From: Spirochaetales bacterium
GTDB lineage: Bacteria > Spirochaetota > Spirochaetia > ARS1246
NCBI GenBank assembly: GCA_016930115.1
Contig: JAFGHN010000223.1
Span: 1 to 7,012 of the forward strand
Direction: 5' to 3'
Length of the DNA: 7,012 nucleotides
Part shown: one piece after another, positions 1 through 5,726 of the stretch
How the letters are laid out: every line of letters begins with the position of its first letter
How positions within the stretch are numbered: position 1 is the stretch's first letter
Translations under genes and position numbers: made by a program
The notes under the pieces: model-generated
The model's input: the letters and a program-made list of their open reading frames with translations, nothing else
What the model was told of the DNA's origin: nothing
The model's database searches: none

Positions 1-1431
1 ATGGCGGTGATAGCCGCCGCCATCGATCCTACGGGGCTGTCAGTTGCGGGTCGGAAGGCGCTCGCTTATGTGACCGAAAAGCTGACGGCTGCCGACGCGG
101 TTTACAACGAGGGAGCTTTCTCCTTCGACGCGTCTCCCGCCCTCACGGTTGAAAGCTTCTTTCACCTGCCGGTGGTGGACTCCACGGAATCCTTACCGGA
201 AGCCTACGATTGGATACACGGCTATGAAGAACGGAAACCTTTTCTGCATATTCCTCTCGAGTTCTGGTACGGCGACAGCCTTTATCTGACCAGCGAGCTG
301 GAAGCGAAAGAAGAACACCGGACGGTCACCAGCCCCTCGACACCCGATGTGGCACACAATCACCTGAACGTCCTCCTTGACGATCCGAACATACGGATAG
401 ACCTCTATTTCCCGTTCAGGGCCGTCCTATCAACCGGCGGCGAATGGTGGAACCTGGCCATCGGAAGGGACAAGCTCTCGTGGGGTGGCGGAGTCAGCGG
501 AAACCTGATGCTTTCGGATTACAGCGACTTCTACGATTTTGTCGGGCTTTCTTTCATGTCGCGGTCATTCAAGATGACGAACATCTATGCCGTCACCGAC
601 CGTTTCCGCCCCGACGGCTCAAACATCGAATTCTCCGGATTTATCGGCCACCGGCTGGAAATGCGTTTTTTCGAGAAGCTGAAGTTCACCGTCAATGAGT
701 CGGTCACGTTTGCGAAACTTCCGCCGGTGCTTGTGAGAGACCTCAACTTTCTGATGGTCTTTCATAACTGGATGGACCCGGACCGTTTTAATTCGCTCTT
801 GTCGGTTGAGCTCGAGTATACGCCCTGGCGTTATTTCACCTTCTACGGCCATCTGGCAATGGATGAGTTTGCGGTGAAGTATGAGATCGACAGAGGCGGC
901 GGCGGCGGACCACCGATTTACGGCTATATGGCCGGGGTCAAAGGCGCCTACCCACTTGGCGAAGGATACTTGAACGGCGCGTGTGAGTGGGCACAGACAA
1001 GCCCCTGGCTTTACAACCGGCGCGCCGCGCCCTACTTCTACAACGTCAGACGCTACTGGTCGCTTGTCACCGACAGGTTTGAGTTCATCACCAAACCATT
1101 AGGGTACGTGTACGGCCCGGATGCGATACTGTTTCTGCTCACGGCATCGTATTTGGTGCCCGATTCCTTCTCCGCCGGCATCGAGGTGAAAAGAATGATA
1201 AAAGGCGAGATGGAGGCCGGGTCACCCTGGGACCCCGCTCCGGGTGACGCGCCGCCGACAGGCATCCCTGAGAAGAAATGGATCGTCAGCCTGAACGGCG
1301 CCTGGAAGCCCCTCGTCTATCTTGAAGTGGGAGGGGGCTTGAACTGGATTCAGACCGCCAACCCGGAGCATCTCGACGGCGAACGGAGGTCGGACCTCGA
1401 ACTGACGGCCTTCGCCTCGATTGGAATGTAG
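1..1431 (+). CDS. Outer-membrane beta-barrel protein, Wzi-like (5' partial)
   Basis: The frame is open from the first base to a TAG stop. The ATG at position 1 is followed by no signal peptide, so I read this as the 3' part of a longer gene, with the Met internal or only coincidentally a start. The roughly 476 visible residues alternate polar and aromatic residues in short strands, as in an outer-membrane barrel. Residues 155-164 (GRDKLSWGGG) followed by SGNLMLS resemble the conserved GR-x-WGPG-x-SG-x-L-L segment of the capsule-assembly Wzi family, as I remember it. Five consecutive glycines (residues 299-303, a GGC/GGA run at 895-909) probably sit in a loop. The last strand ends in Met rather than the usual Phe. 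Barrel identity is fairly secure; the Wzi link is a remote-homology inference and the substrate is unknown. An 80-residue gene follows after 6 bases. Confidence 0.75.
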   Translation: MAVIAAAIDPTGLSVAGRKALAYVTEKLTAADAVYNEGAFSFDASPALTVESFFHLPVVDSTESLPEAYDWIHGYEERKPFLHIPLEFWYGDSLYLTSELEAKEEHRTVTSPSTPDVAHNHLNVLLDDPNIRIDLYFPFRAVLSTGGEWWNLAIGRDKLSWGGGVSGNLMLSDYSDFYDFVGLSFMSRSFKMTNIYAVTDRFRPDGSNIEFSGFIGHRLEMRFFEKLKFTVNESVTFAKLPPVLVRDLNFLMVFHNWMDPDRFNSLLSVELEYTPWRYFTFYGHLAMDEFAVKYEIDRGGGGGPPIYGYMAGVKGAYPLGEGYLNGACEWAQTSPWLYNRRAAPYFYNVRRYWSLVTDRFEFITKPLGYVYGPDAILFLLTASYLVPDSFSAGIEVKRMIKGEMEAGSPWDPAPGDAPPTGIPEKKWIVSLNGAWKPLVYLEVGGGLNWIQTANPEHLDGERRSDLELTAFASIGM

Positions 1432-1437
1432 ATCTCT

Positions 1438-1680
1438 ATGAACCTGACAATCAGAATGAAAGGCGGCGGCAACGTGCAAATAAGCGACGCCGAGGAAATC
1501 ATCATTGAAGCTCCCGATACGGTGTACCGCAAGGGAACGATGGTGCTCCGGCGTACCCAGATCGACGACGGTACGCCCTGGGTTGAGGGTGAAGCGCTCG
1601 TGCCGGATATCCAGAACCTCGCGCTTGCATGGAGGAAAGTGAAGGTCGTCGCATACAACGATCTGAAGAACGTCCGATAG
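1438..1680 (+). CDS. Small hypothetical protein, 80 residues
   Basis: ATG at 1438 to TAG at 1680, starting only 6 bases after the stop of the upstream barrel gene and so probably in the same transcript. No strong Shine-Dalgarno sequence is visible (only GGA about 12 bases upstream), so translation may depend on coupling. Codon use resembles the neighbouring genes, with many C/G third positions, which supports real coding. The product has no signal peptide or membrane segment. It looks beta-rich, with short hydrophobic strands (EEIIIEAP, TMVLRR, WRKVKVVAYND) separated by turns. I do not recognise the family. Overlapping minus-strand open frames of up to 158 codons lie here, but the plus frame fits the operon and codon pattern better. 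Confidence 0.6.
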   Translation: MNLTIRMKGGGNVQISDAEEIIIEAPDTVYRKGTMVLRRTQIDDGTPWVEGEALVPDIQNLALAWRKVKVVAYNDLKNVR

Positions 1681-1707
1681 CTGCGATGCCGGGTCCATGC
1701 TGTGTAC

Positions 1708-1721
1708 GGTAGCCGACTACC
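1708..1721 (+). repeat. Inverted repeat (hairpin 1)
   Basis: GGTAG (1708-1712) and CTACC (1717-1721) are perfect reverse complements around a 4-base loop CCGA. The hairpin lies 27 bases after the stop of the 80-residue gene and ends exactly where the next inverted repeat begins. No T-run follows, so it is not a standard terminator. Confidence 0.45.
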
Positions 1722-1764
1722 CCTATGCTCCGCCGGCGGTTCTTCCAGTCCGCTTCAGCATAGG
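1722..1764 (+). repeat. Inverted repeat with nested inner stem (hairpin 2)
   Basis: CCTATGCT (1722-1729) pairs perfectly with AGCATAGG (1757-1764). Inside it, GCGG (1736-1739) can pair with CCGC (1750-1753) around a 10-base loop. It begins at the base after hairpin 1. It is followed by CAAATTCCC on the plus strand with no T-tract, so a factor-independent terminator is unlikely. An RNA processing or stabilising structure, or a protein-binding site, are the alternatives. Confidence 0.45.
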
Positions 1765-1781
1765 CAAATTCCCAAGTGACA

Positions 1782-1798
1782 ATCAGCAAAATACTGAT
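1782..1798 (+). repeat. Short inverted repeat (hairpin 3)
   Basis: ATCAG (1782-1786) and CTGAT (1794-1798) are perfect reverse complements around a 7-base A-rich loop. A stem of 5 base pairs is expected by chance fairly often. It is listed because it is the third such element within about 90 bases. Confidence 0.25.
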
Positions 1799-1824
1799 AG
1801 TGGAACCGCAATTTATGTGCTTCG

Positions 1825-1838
1825 CTTTACCTGTAAAG
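1825..1838. promoter_or_regulatory. 14-base palindrome just upstream of the small-gene RBS
   Basis: CTTTAC (1825-1830), a CT spacer, and GTAAAG (1833-1838) form a perfect 6+6 inverted repeat. It ends 4 bases before the GGGAG ribosome-binding site (1843-1847) of the small gene at 1855. This placement suits an operator for a dimeric regulator. A 2-base loop is too tight for a good RNA hairpin, which favours a DNA-binding site over an RNA one. No convincing -35/-10 pair was seen around it, so the role is inferred. Confidence 0.3.
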
Positions 1839-1854
1839 AACTGGGAGAATACAA

Positions 1855-2037
1855 ATGGAGCATGTCATGAACGTAGCCGAGGAAGTCGCCTCGATCCTCG
1901 ATCGGCTCAAGAAAGGCGCCATCAGGCCGGAGTTTGCAAAATCAGAGCTTCATTACATGATCAAAGCCTCTGAGACGACGGAAGAGCTCAATTTAGCGTA
2001 TCATGCGTATAGCCAGGTCGGGCAACAAAAGGCGTAA
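1855..2037 (+). CDS. Small hypothetical helical protein, 56-60 residues
   Basis: Two in-frame starts are plausible. ATG at 1855 lies 7 bases after GGGAG (1843-1847). ATG at 1867 lies 6 bases after GGAG (1857-1860), which would give a 56-residue product beginning MNVAEEVASILDRLKKG. The stop is TAA at 2035-2037. The sequence is predicted largely alpha-helical, with an amphipathic first helix (AEEVASILDRLKKG), a central HYMIKAS segment and a polar tail. It has no signal peptide, membrane segment or cysteine. It appears to be a one-gene unit: a 174-base gap precedes it and a rho-independent terminator begins 4 bases after its stop. That terminator, together with the good ribosome-binding site, is the main evidence that it is expressed. 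I do not recognise the family. It could be a small regulatory or adaptor protein, but nothing in the sequence decides this. Confidence 0.6.
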   Translation: MEHVMNVAEEVASILDRLKKGAIRPEFAKSELHYMIKASETTEELNLAYHAYSQVGQQKA

Positions 2038-2041
2038 ATGG

Positions 2042-2083
2042 CGGGAGGACTGCTACAGGTACCCCCACAACTCCCGTTTTTTT
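2042..2083 (+). terminator. Rho-independent terminator of the small gene
   Basis: CGGGAG (2042-2047) pairs with CTCCCG (2071-2076), followed directly by seven T residues (2077-2083). It starts 4 bases after the small gene's stop. The loop is long (23 bases). On the minus strand the same stem lies just downstream of the tRNA and is followed by a weaker T-containing stretch, so it may also slow transcription leaving the tRNA. The last T (2083) is the complement of the tRNA discriminator base. Confidence 0.7.
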
Positions 2084-2156
2084 GGGCGACAATGGACTCG
2101 AACCATCGACCCCTTGCTTGTCGAGCAAGTGCTCTAACCAACTGAGCTAGCCGCCC
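2083..2156 (-). tRNA. tRNA-Val (anticodon GAC)
   Basis: Reading the minus strand from 2156, all four arms form. The acceptor is GGGCGGC/GTCGCCC (one G-U). The D-arm is GCTC/GAGC, the anticodon stem CTTGC/GCAAG, the variable loop GGGTC, and the T-arm GATGG/CCATT (one G-U) with loop TTCGAGT. The discriminator is A73 and the total is 74 bases. The anticodon loop is TCGACAA, giving GAC at 34-36, which reads GUC and GUU valine codons. A35, C36 and A73 agree with valine identity. The 3' CCA is not encoded, since A73 is followed by more A residues, so a CCA-adding enzyme is needed. Position 33 is C instead of the nearly universal U, which is unusual and discussed as a finding. A class I arm set with a short variable loop excludes tRNA-Ser(CGA) as a shifted reading. 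Confidence 0.93.
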
Positions 2157-2162
2157 CAAGGC

Positions 2163-2192
2163 CATTCGGCACGTAGAACAGCCCGCCGAATG
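2163..2192 (-). repeat. Inverted repeat in the tRNA 5' leader
   Basis: On the plus strand CATTCGGC (2163-2170) and GCCGAATG (2185-2192) are perfect 8-base reverse complements with a 14-base loop. If transcription starts near 2195, almost the whole pre-tRNA leader would fold into this hairpin, ending 6 bases before the RNase P cleavage point at 2156/2157. Confidence 0.5.
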
Positions 2193-2201
2193 CCAAGTAA
2201 C

Positions 2202-2229
2202 ATACTACCTGCCATCATTTTCTTGTCAA
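2202..2229 (-). promoter_or_regulatory. Sigma-70-type promoter for the tRNA-Val gene
   Basis: On the minus strand a perfect -35 box TTGACA (2229-2224) is separated by 16 bases from TAGTAT (2207-2202), a 4/6 match to the -10 consensus. Transcription would start near 2195, giving a leader of about 39 bases before the mature tRNA. Position, orientation and box quality agree with a stable-RNA promoter. Confidence 0.65.
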
Positions 2230-2245
2230 TAGCAAGGCGCCGTTT

Positions 2246-2264
2246 CGTGCTAAGCAGCAGCACG
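2246..2264 (+). repeat. Inverted repeat upstream of the barrel pair
   Basis: CGTGCT (2246-2251) pairs with AGCACG (2259-2264) around a 7-base loop. It lies between the divergent tRNA promoter and the first barrel gene, with no T-run on either side. It may be part of the leader of the barrel transcript. The rest of 2265-2342 shows no convincing promoter or riboswitch. The stretch 2038-2362 is otherwise accounted for by the terminator, the tRNA and the tRNA promoter. Confidence 0.3.
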
Positions 2265-2342
2265 GCTACGGCCGATACATGAAGGGAGAGTCTCTATTTT
2301 ACGCGCAATCATTTCATTTATCGCGGGTTTGCGGTAAAGTAT

Positions 2343-2351
2343 GAGGGGAGG
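2343..2351 (+). promoter_or_regulatory. Strong ribosome-binding site of the first barrel gene
   Basis: GAGGGGAGG is a near-consensus Shine-Dalgarno sequence. It is 8 bases from an in-frame TTG at 2360 and 11 bases from the ATG at 2363. The spacing fits TTG better, while codon preference favours ATG, so the start is ambiguous by one codon. Confidence 0.6.
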
Positions 2352-2362
2352 TTCTGAGTTTG

Positions 2363-3481
2363 ATGAGAAAAGTCGGTATTATTGCGCTTGCATTCATCCT
2401 GTTTGGGTCTGTTTACGGTTCGGCGGCGGACCTGGCTGTTCCTACGCTGGAACTCATCACTCGGGGCTATATGAGCGGCGGTGACTTCCTGCTCGGTACG
2501 AGAGGAAGCGTGGATTTCCTTGTCGCCGGCGGGTACAAGTTCGGCGGACGTGTCCTCCTGGGGTTTGAGAGCAACAACCTCGAGGATCCCGAGGGTGACA
2601 AGAATCTCGATTTCAAAGGCGCTTATGTGGTGATGCGCAACCTCTTCGGCATACCCCTGGACCTCACCTATTTCACCGGAGAAAACGACGTATTTGGCAC
2701 CGGAGCAATCTTCCCCTCCTATTTCGGCGCGAAGCCAATAGCAAGCCGGTTCAGCGGTTACCTCTACTTTCCGGAGGAAGATCAGGTTCGTTACGACGGA
2801 ATCCATACGGTGAGCGGCACCGGGCTGAAAATAGCATCGGGCTTCGGCTCAACCGTAAATCTGAGCTCCCTGTACATCTATCAGGATTCCTATCTCGGTA
2901 CGGGTTCATATTCACTCGACCTGTTCACTGCGTTCAATACCGAGTTTTTCAAGACCGAGGGGTTTATAGGCGCATCCTATCCGGTGCCGGAAGAGATCGC
3001 CGGAGCGAAGTACGGGTTTTACCGGGCCGGGCTCCTGCTGTTCTACGATACCGGGCAGGGGGGAGAGTTCCTGACGCAGATCGGGATCCCGCGATGGAAT
3101 CCGATGGCCGATTCTTTCGGCATCGACCTGTTCTACTTTCTTTTCGAGCCGCGGGTACGCTTTGATTTCTTCTCGCTCATCCTTACGTTGTTCTGGCATC
3201 CCGAGTATTACCTCCAGGAAGAAACCAATGAGCTCGGTTCCGCGGACATCAACGCGAATTTTCAATTCGGCAATCCGGATACGAGCATCATGAGTGGAGG
3301 GATTGAAGCCAAACTCAGTTTGAGCACCACAGCCGTGGAGCAGTTCAGAGCGGTGGTAGCGCCGTATTTCAGCACCATCACGTCCGGTGCCATCTGGGAT
3401 TTCAAGATGAACACCCAACTTTTTCCGTGGAACCTAAAGGAAATGTTCGAGATGTTCGTCGGCGTGCGAGCGGAGTTTTAA
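2363..3481 (+). CDS. Outer-membrane beta-barrel protein, family not recognised
   Basis: ATG at 2363 (or TTG at 2360) to TAA at 3481, 372-373 residues. The N-terminus has a classic signal peptide: basic MRK, a hydrophobic core IIALAFILFGSV, and a cleavage region GSAA-D near residue 22. The mature part consists of amphipathic strands rich in Gly, Phe and Tyr, including repeated turn-strand patterns such as GYKFGGRVLLGF. It ends in VGVRAEF. The terminal phenylalanine preceded by alternating hydrophobics is the usual beta-signal recognised by the BAM assembly machinery, so insertion in the outer membrane is well supported. There is no plug, OmpA-like or enzymatic motif. Its stop is immediately followed by the ATG of a second barrel gene. 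Function is unknown; a porin or structural surface protein is possible, and I can name no substrate. Confidence 0.85.
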   Translation: MRKVGIIALAFILFGSVYGSAADLAVPTLELITRGYMSGGDFLLGTRGSVDFLVAGGYKFGGRVLLGFESNNLEDPEGDKNLDFKGAYVVMRNLFGIPLDLTYFTGENDVFGTGAIFPSYFGAKPIASRFSGYLYFPEEDQVRYDGIHTVSGTGLKIASGFGSTVNLSSLYIYQDSYLGTGSYSLDLFTAFNTEFFKTEGFIGASYPVPEEIAGAKYGFYRAGLLLFYDTGQGGEFLTQIGIPRWNPMADSFGIDLFYFLFEPRVRFDFFSLILTLFWHPEYYLQEETNELGSADINANFQFGNPDTSIMSGGIEAKLSLSTTAVEQFRAVVAPYFSTITSGAIWDFKMNTQLFPWNLKEMFEMFVGVRAEF

Positions 3482-4396
3482 ATGACTATACCGATAAGAC
3501 GATTTCTGTTTGGGTTTCTTTGCCTACTTACCACCGGGTTTCCATTGCAGGCATTTGAGGTGAGCACCGAGTTTCAGATCGGCAATCTGGGCTTTGCGGC
3601 GGACAGGAAGTCCACCGCCACGGACTATCCTTCGCAATTCCCCTGGGGAGTGTCGATCTACGGCAGCGAACAGATCACCCAAGACCTGGGAGTCGATATC
3701 GGCTTCTATTCGGACAGGACGCTGAAGAACATCTCCTATACAAATTTGAGATACACCCAGAGATTCTTCACCCTTGGCGTCGGTCCTTTTTTCGGTTTCT
3801 TCAACTCGTCTACCTCTCTTCTCAAGCCCGGCATATCAACGGCTGTGAGGCTCGATTTTCCGGGAATCATATTTATCGAGTTTCGCGCGGACAGCAGCAT
3901 TGGAGGCAGGCTGGTCCAGGAAGGCGACTACCTGCAGGAACGGAGCGATGTCACCGCAGGTTTTTACGTGCTCAACGCAATAGCCAACGTCAACCTTTTA
4001 ACAAAAAGCTACACCTATCGTACAAAGGAACAGGAGATAATCGACAGTTTCGTCGAGTATTCCTTTTCCACGGATATTTATCAGAAAAACGTGCCGTATA
4101 GGGTGCTTCTCACCTTTGCCTATCAGAAGCGCGGCAAATCGTACACGCCGATAAGCGGTACCCAGGCACCGACGGTCCATGATCTCAACTCGCTTGTGCT
4201 GGGTACCCGTATCGATCTGACCATAACAAGATACCTGTCTATCATGGCGGACCTCGAAAGCTCAATCTATAACTGGGGCTCCGCCGGCGATGCCCTTATC
4301 ACCTTTCCCACCTCCGGAATAGGTGCGTACTTCTTCAATGCCACCGCAGGTGTCACCCTGAACATAGATCCGCTGCTCGGCAGGCGTGGTCTCTGA
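3482..4396 (+). CDS. Outer-membrane beta-barrel protein, second of an abutting pair
   Basis: The ATG at 3482 follows the TAA of the previous gene with no gap. GGAG at 3472-3475, inside the upstream coding end, gives a spacing of 6, so translation is probably coupled. The 304-residue product starts with a signal peptide: IRR, then FLFGFLCLLTTGF, with likely cleavage after LQA at residue 24. The mature chain begins FEVSTEFQIGNLGF and continues as amphipathic strands typical of a small beta-barrel (for example FTLGVGPFFGFF, FIEFRADSSIGGRL, NATAGVTLNI). The chain ends GRRGL, so the last strand is followed by a short basic tail and lacks a terminal Phe. I do not recognise the family. Coupling suggests balanced synthesis with the preceding barrel. 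Confidence 0.82.
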   Translation: MTIPIRRFLFGFLCLLTTGFPLQAFEVSTEFQIGNLGFAADRKSTATDYPSQFPWGVSIYGSEQITQDLGVDIGFYSDRTLKNISYTNLRYTQRFFTLGVGPFFGFFNSSTSLLKPGISTAVRLDFPGIIFIEFRADSSIGGRLVQEGDYLQERSDVTAGFYVLNAIANVNLLTKSYTYRTKEQEIIDSFVEYSFSTDIYQKNVPYRVLLTFAYQKRGKSYTPISGTQAPTVHDLNSLVLGTRIDLTITRYLSIMADLESSIYNWGSAGDALITFPTSGIGAYFFNATAGVTLNIDPLLGRRGL

Positions 4397-4446
4397 CCGC
4401 CGCAAAAAACGGATTGAAAAGAGCGGCCTGATCATCTACAGTATCA

Positions 4447-5703
4447 ATGATGTCATTTCTCGAACGCGCGTCATCGCTGCGTGCTTTTTCCGCGCGGCCG
4501 CACGCAGTGAAACGTGATCTGAACAAGCTTCTCGAAACGATCGTCGCGATTTCCTACACGAAAGATCTCGATTCGCTGCTCGAACGCGTATTGTTGGAAG
4601 CGAGGCAATTCGTGAACGCGGACGCCGGTACGCTTTACCTCAAAGCGAAGGACCGGCTCTTTTTCAGCTATGTTCAGAACTCTACGCTATTTAGCAGTGA
4701 AGAGGCTAGCTACCGATACGTGTATTCCGGGAGCGTTGCCATCGACCGCAGCTCGTTGGCCGGATACGTCGCTGCCACGGGAGATCCGGTGCTGATAGAC
4801 GACGTGTACGACATTCAGAGCGATGTCTCCTACTCCTTCAATCCGGAATACGATACCAGGACTTCGTACCGCACAAAATCTATGCTCATCGTGCCTCTCA
4901 TGACACGGGGGCAGACAAACGTCGGCGTTCTGCAACTGATCAATGCGAAGGACGATCACGGCGATGTTATTTCTTTTTCCGGGCAGGACTTGCTCTACAT
5001 CACCCAGTACGCACAAAACGCCGCAAGTGCCATAGAACAGGCAAAGCTCAACCGTGAGATGGTGCTCAGAATGGTTGAGATCTCGGAACTCCGGGATCCA
5101 TTTGAAACGAGCCAGCACGCCAAACGCGTCGGCTCATACGCAGTCGAACTGTACGAAAAGTGGGCTGTTTCCCAACACACAAAGGAGAGCGAGATAAAGG
5201 CAAACCGGGAGATCCTTCGCACCGCGGCGATGCTCCACGACGTCGGCAAAGTGGCTATCAGCGACGCGATCCTCAAAAAAAAAGGCGATTTGACTGCGGC
5301 GGAGCGCGCGAAGATGCGGCTCCACACGATCTACGGCGCCCGGCTTTTCAAGCATACCGACTCGGCGTGGGACAAAATGGCGATGGAAGTCGTGCTGAAC
5401 CACCATGAATGCTGGGACGGCTCGGGGTACCCGGGTATCATCGATAATATTTTTGCGCGAAAAATCCGCCTTGGCCGCGGGAAACGCGGGAATGAGATCC
5501 CGATTTTCGCGCGGATCGTGATGATAGCCGATGTTTACGATTCACTGGTCTCCCGCAGAAGCTACAAGGAACCATGGGAGCAGCAACAGGTTGTCGACTA
5601 TCTCAAATGGCAGGCGGGAAAGCAGTTTGATCCGGTGCTGGTCGAGCTATTCCTCAATATGCAGGATGTCGTCCAGGCAATCAAAAACAAATACTCCTAC
5701 TGA
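4447..5703 (+). CDS. GAF-HD-GYP protein, predicted cyclic-di-GMP phosphodiesterase
   Basis: A 418-residue cytoplasmic protein with no signal peptide or membrane helix. A GAF sensor domain covers about residues 28-198 (core FVNADAGTLYL and the late strand GVLQLINAK). An HD-GYP domain covers about 205-415. Visible metal and catalytic residues are E220 and H224 (ETSQH), H264-D265 (LHDVGK), H293, H319-H320, the signature G327-Y328-P329 and D362 (ADVYD). HD-GYP enzymes hydrolyse c-di-GMP to pGpG or GMP; in the family the ETxxH glutamate is associated with a three-metal site. About a dozen more residues than usual separate GYP from IPIFARIV. The GAF ligand cannot be told. The start is ATG 4447 or 4450, without a clear Shine-Dalgarno sequence; an in-frame TGA at 4429 blocks any earlier start. 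The gene lies 50 bases after the barrel pair, possibly in the same operon. All key residues are present, so it should be active. Confidence 0.92.
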   Translation: MMSFLERASSLRAFSARPHAVKRDLNKLLETIVAISYTKDLDSLLERVLLEARQFVNADAGTLYLKAKDRLFFSYVQNSTLFSSEEASYRYVYSGSVAIDRSSLAGYVAATGDPVLIDDVYDIQSDVSYSFNPEYDTRTSYRTKSMLIVPLMTRGQTNVGVLQLINAKDDHGDVISFSGQDLLYITQYAQNAASAIEQAKLNREMVLRMVEISELRDPFETSQHAKRVGSYAVELYEKWAVSQHTKESEIKANREILRTAAMLHDVGKVAISDAILKKKGDLTAAERAKMRLHTIYGARLFKHTDSAWDKMAMEVVLNHHECWDGSGYPGIIDNIFARKIRLGRGKRGNEIPIFARIVMIADVYDSLVSRRSYKEPWEQQQVVDYLKWQAGKQFDPVLVELFLNMQDVVQAIKNKYSY

Positions 5704-5726
5704 GAGGACTATCCACCTCACCCGGC

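Noticed and set aside
1222..1698. Minus-strand open frame of 158 codons
   Set aside because: It lies antisense to the barrel 3' end and the 80-residue gene, with no RBS or recognisable protein character. It is a shadow frame of GC-rich coding DNA.
1776..1973. Plus-strand frame from GTG at 1776
   Set aside because: It overlaps the small gene in another frame, has no RBS, and its translation becomes Arg-rich as expected of an off-frame reading.
2117..2133. Reading the anticodon as CGA (serine) by shifting one base so that U33 is restored
   Set aside because: The 5-base-pair anticodon stem is perfect in the GAC register, and there is no long variable arm as required for tRNA-Ser.
2312..2340. 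Promoter for the barrel pair (TTTCAT and TAAAGT)
   Set aside because: The -35 match is about 3/6 and the -10 match 4/6, no better than expected by chance in this AT-richer stretch.
2318..2806. Minus-strand open frame of 162 codons over the first barrel gene
   Set aside because: It is antisense to a gene with a signal peptide, strong RBS and a complete barrel sequence, and its own translation is low-complexity and charged.
2912..3418. Minus-strand open frame of 168 codons
   Set aside because: It is antisense to the same barrel gene and has no motif or upstream signals.
4399..4427. GCCGC/GCGGC hairpin as a terminator after the second barrel gene
   Set aside because: The stem is 5 base pairs with a 19-base loop and no following T-tract.
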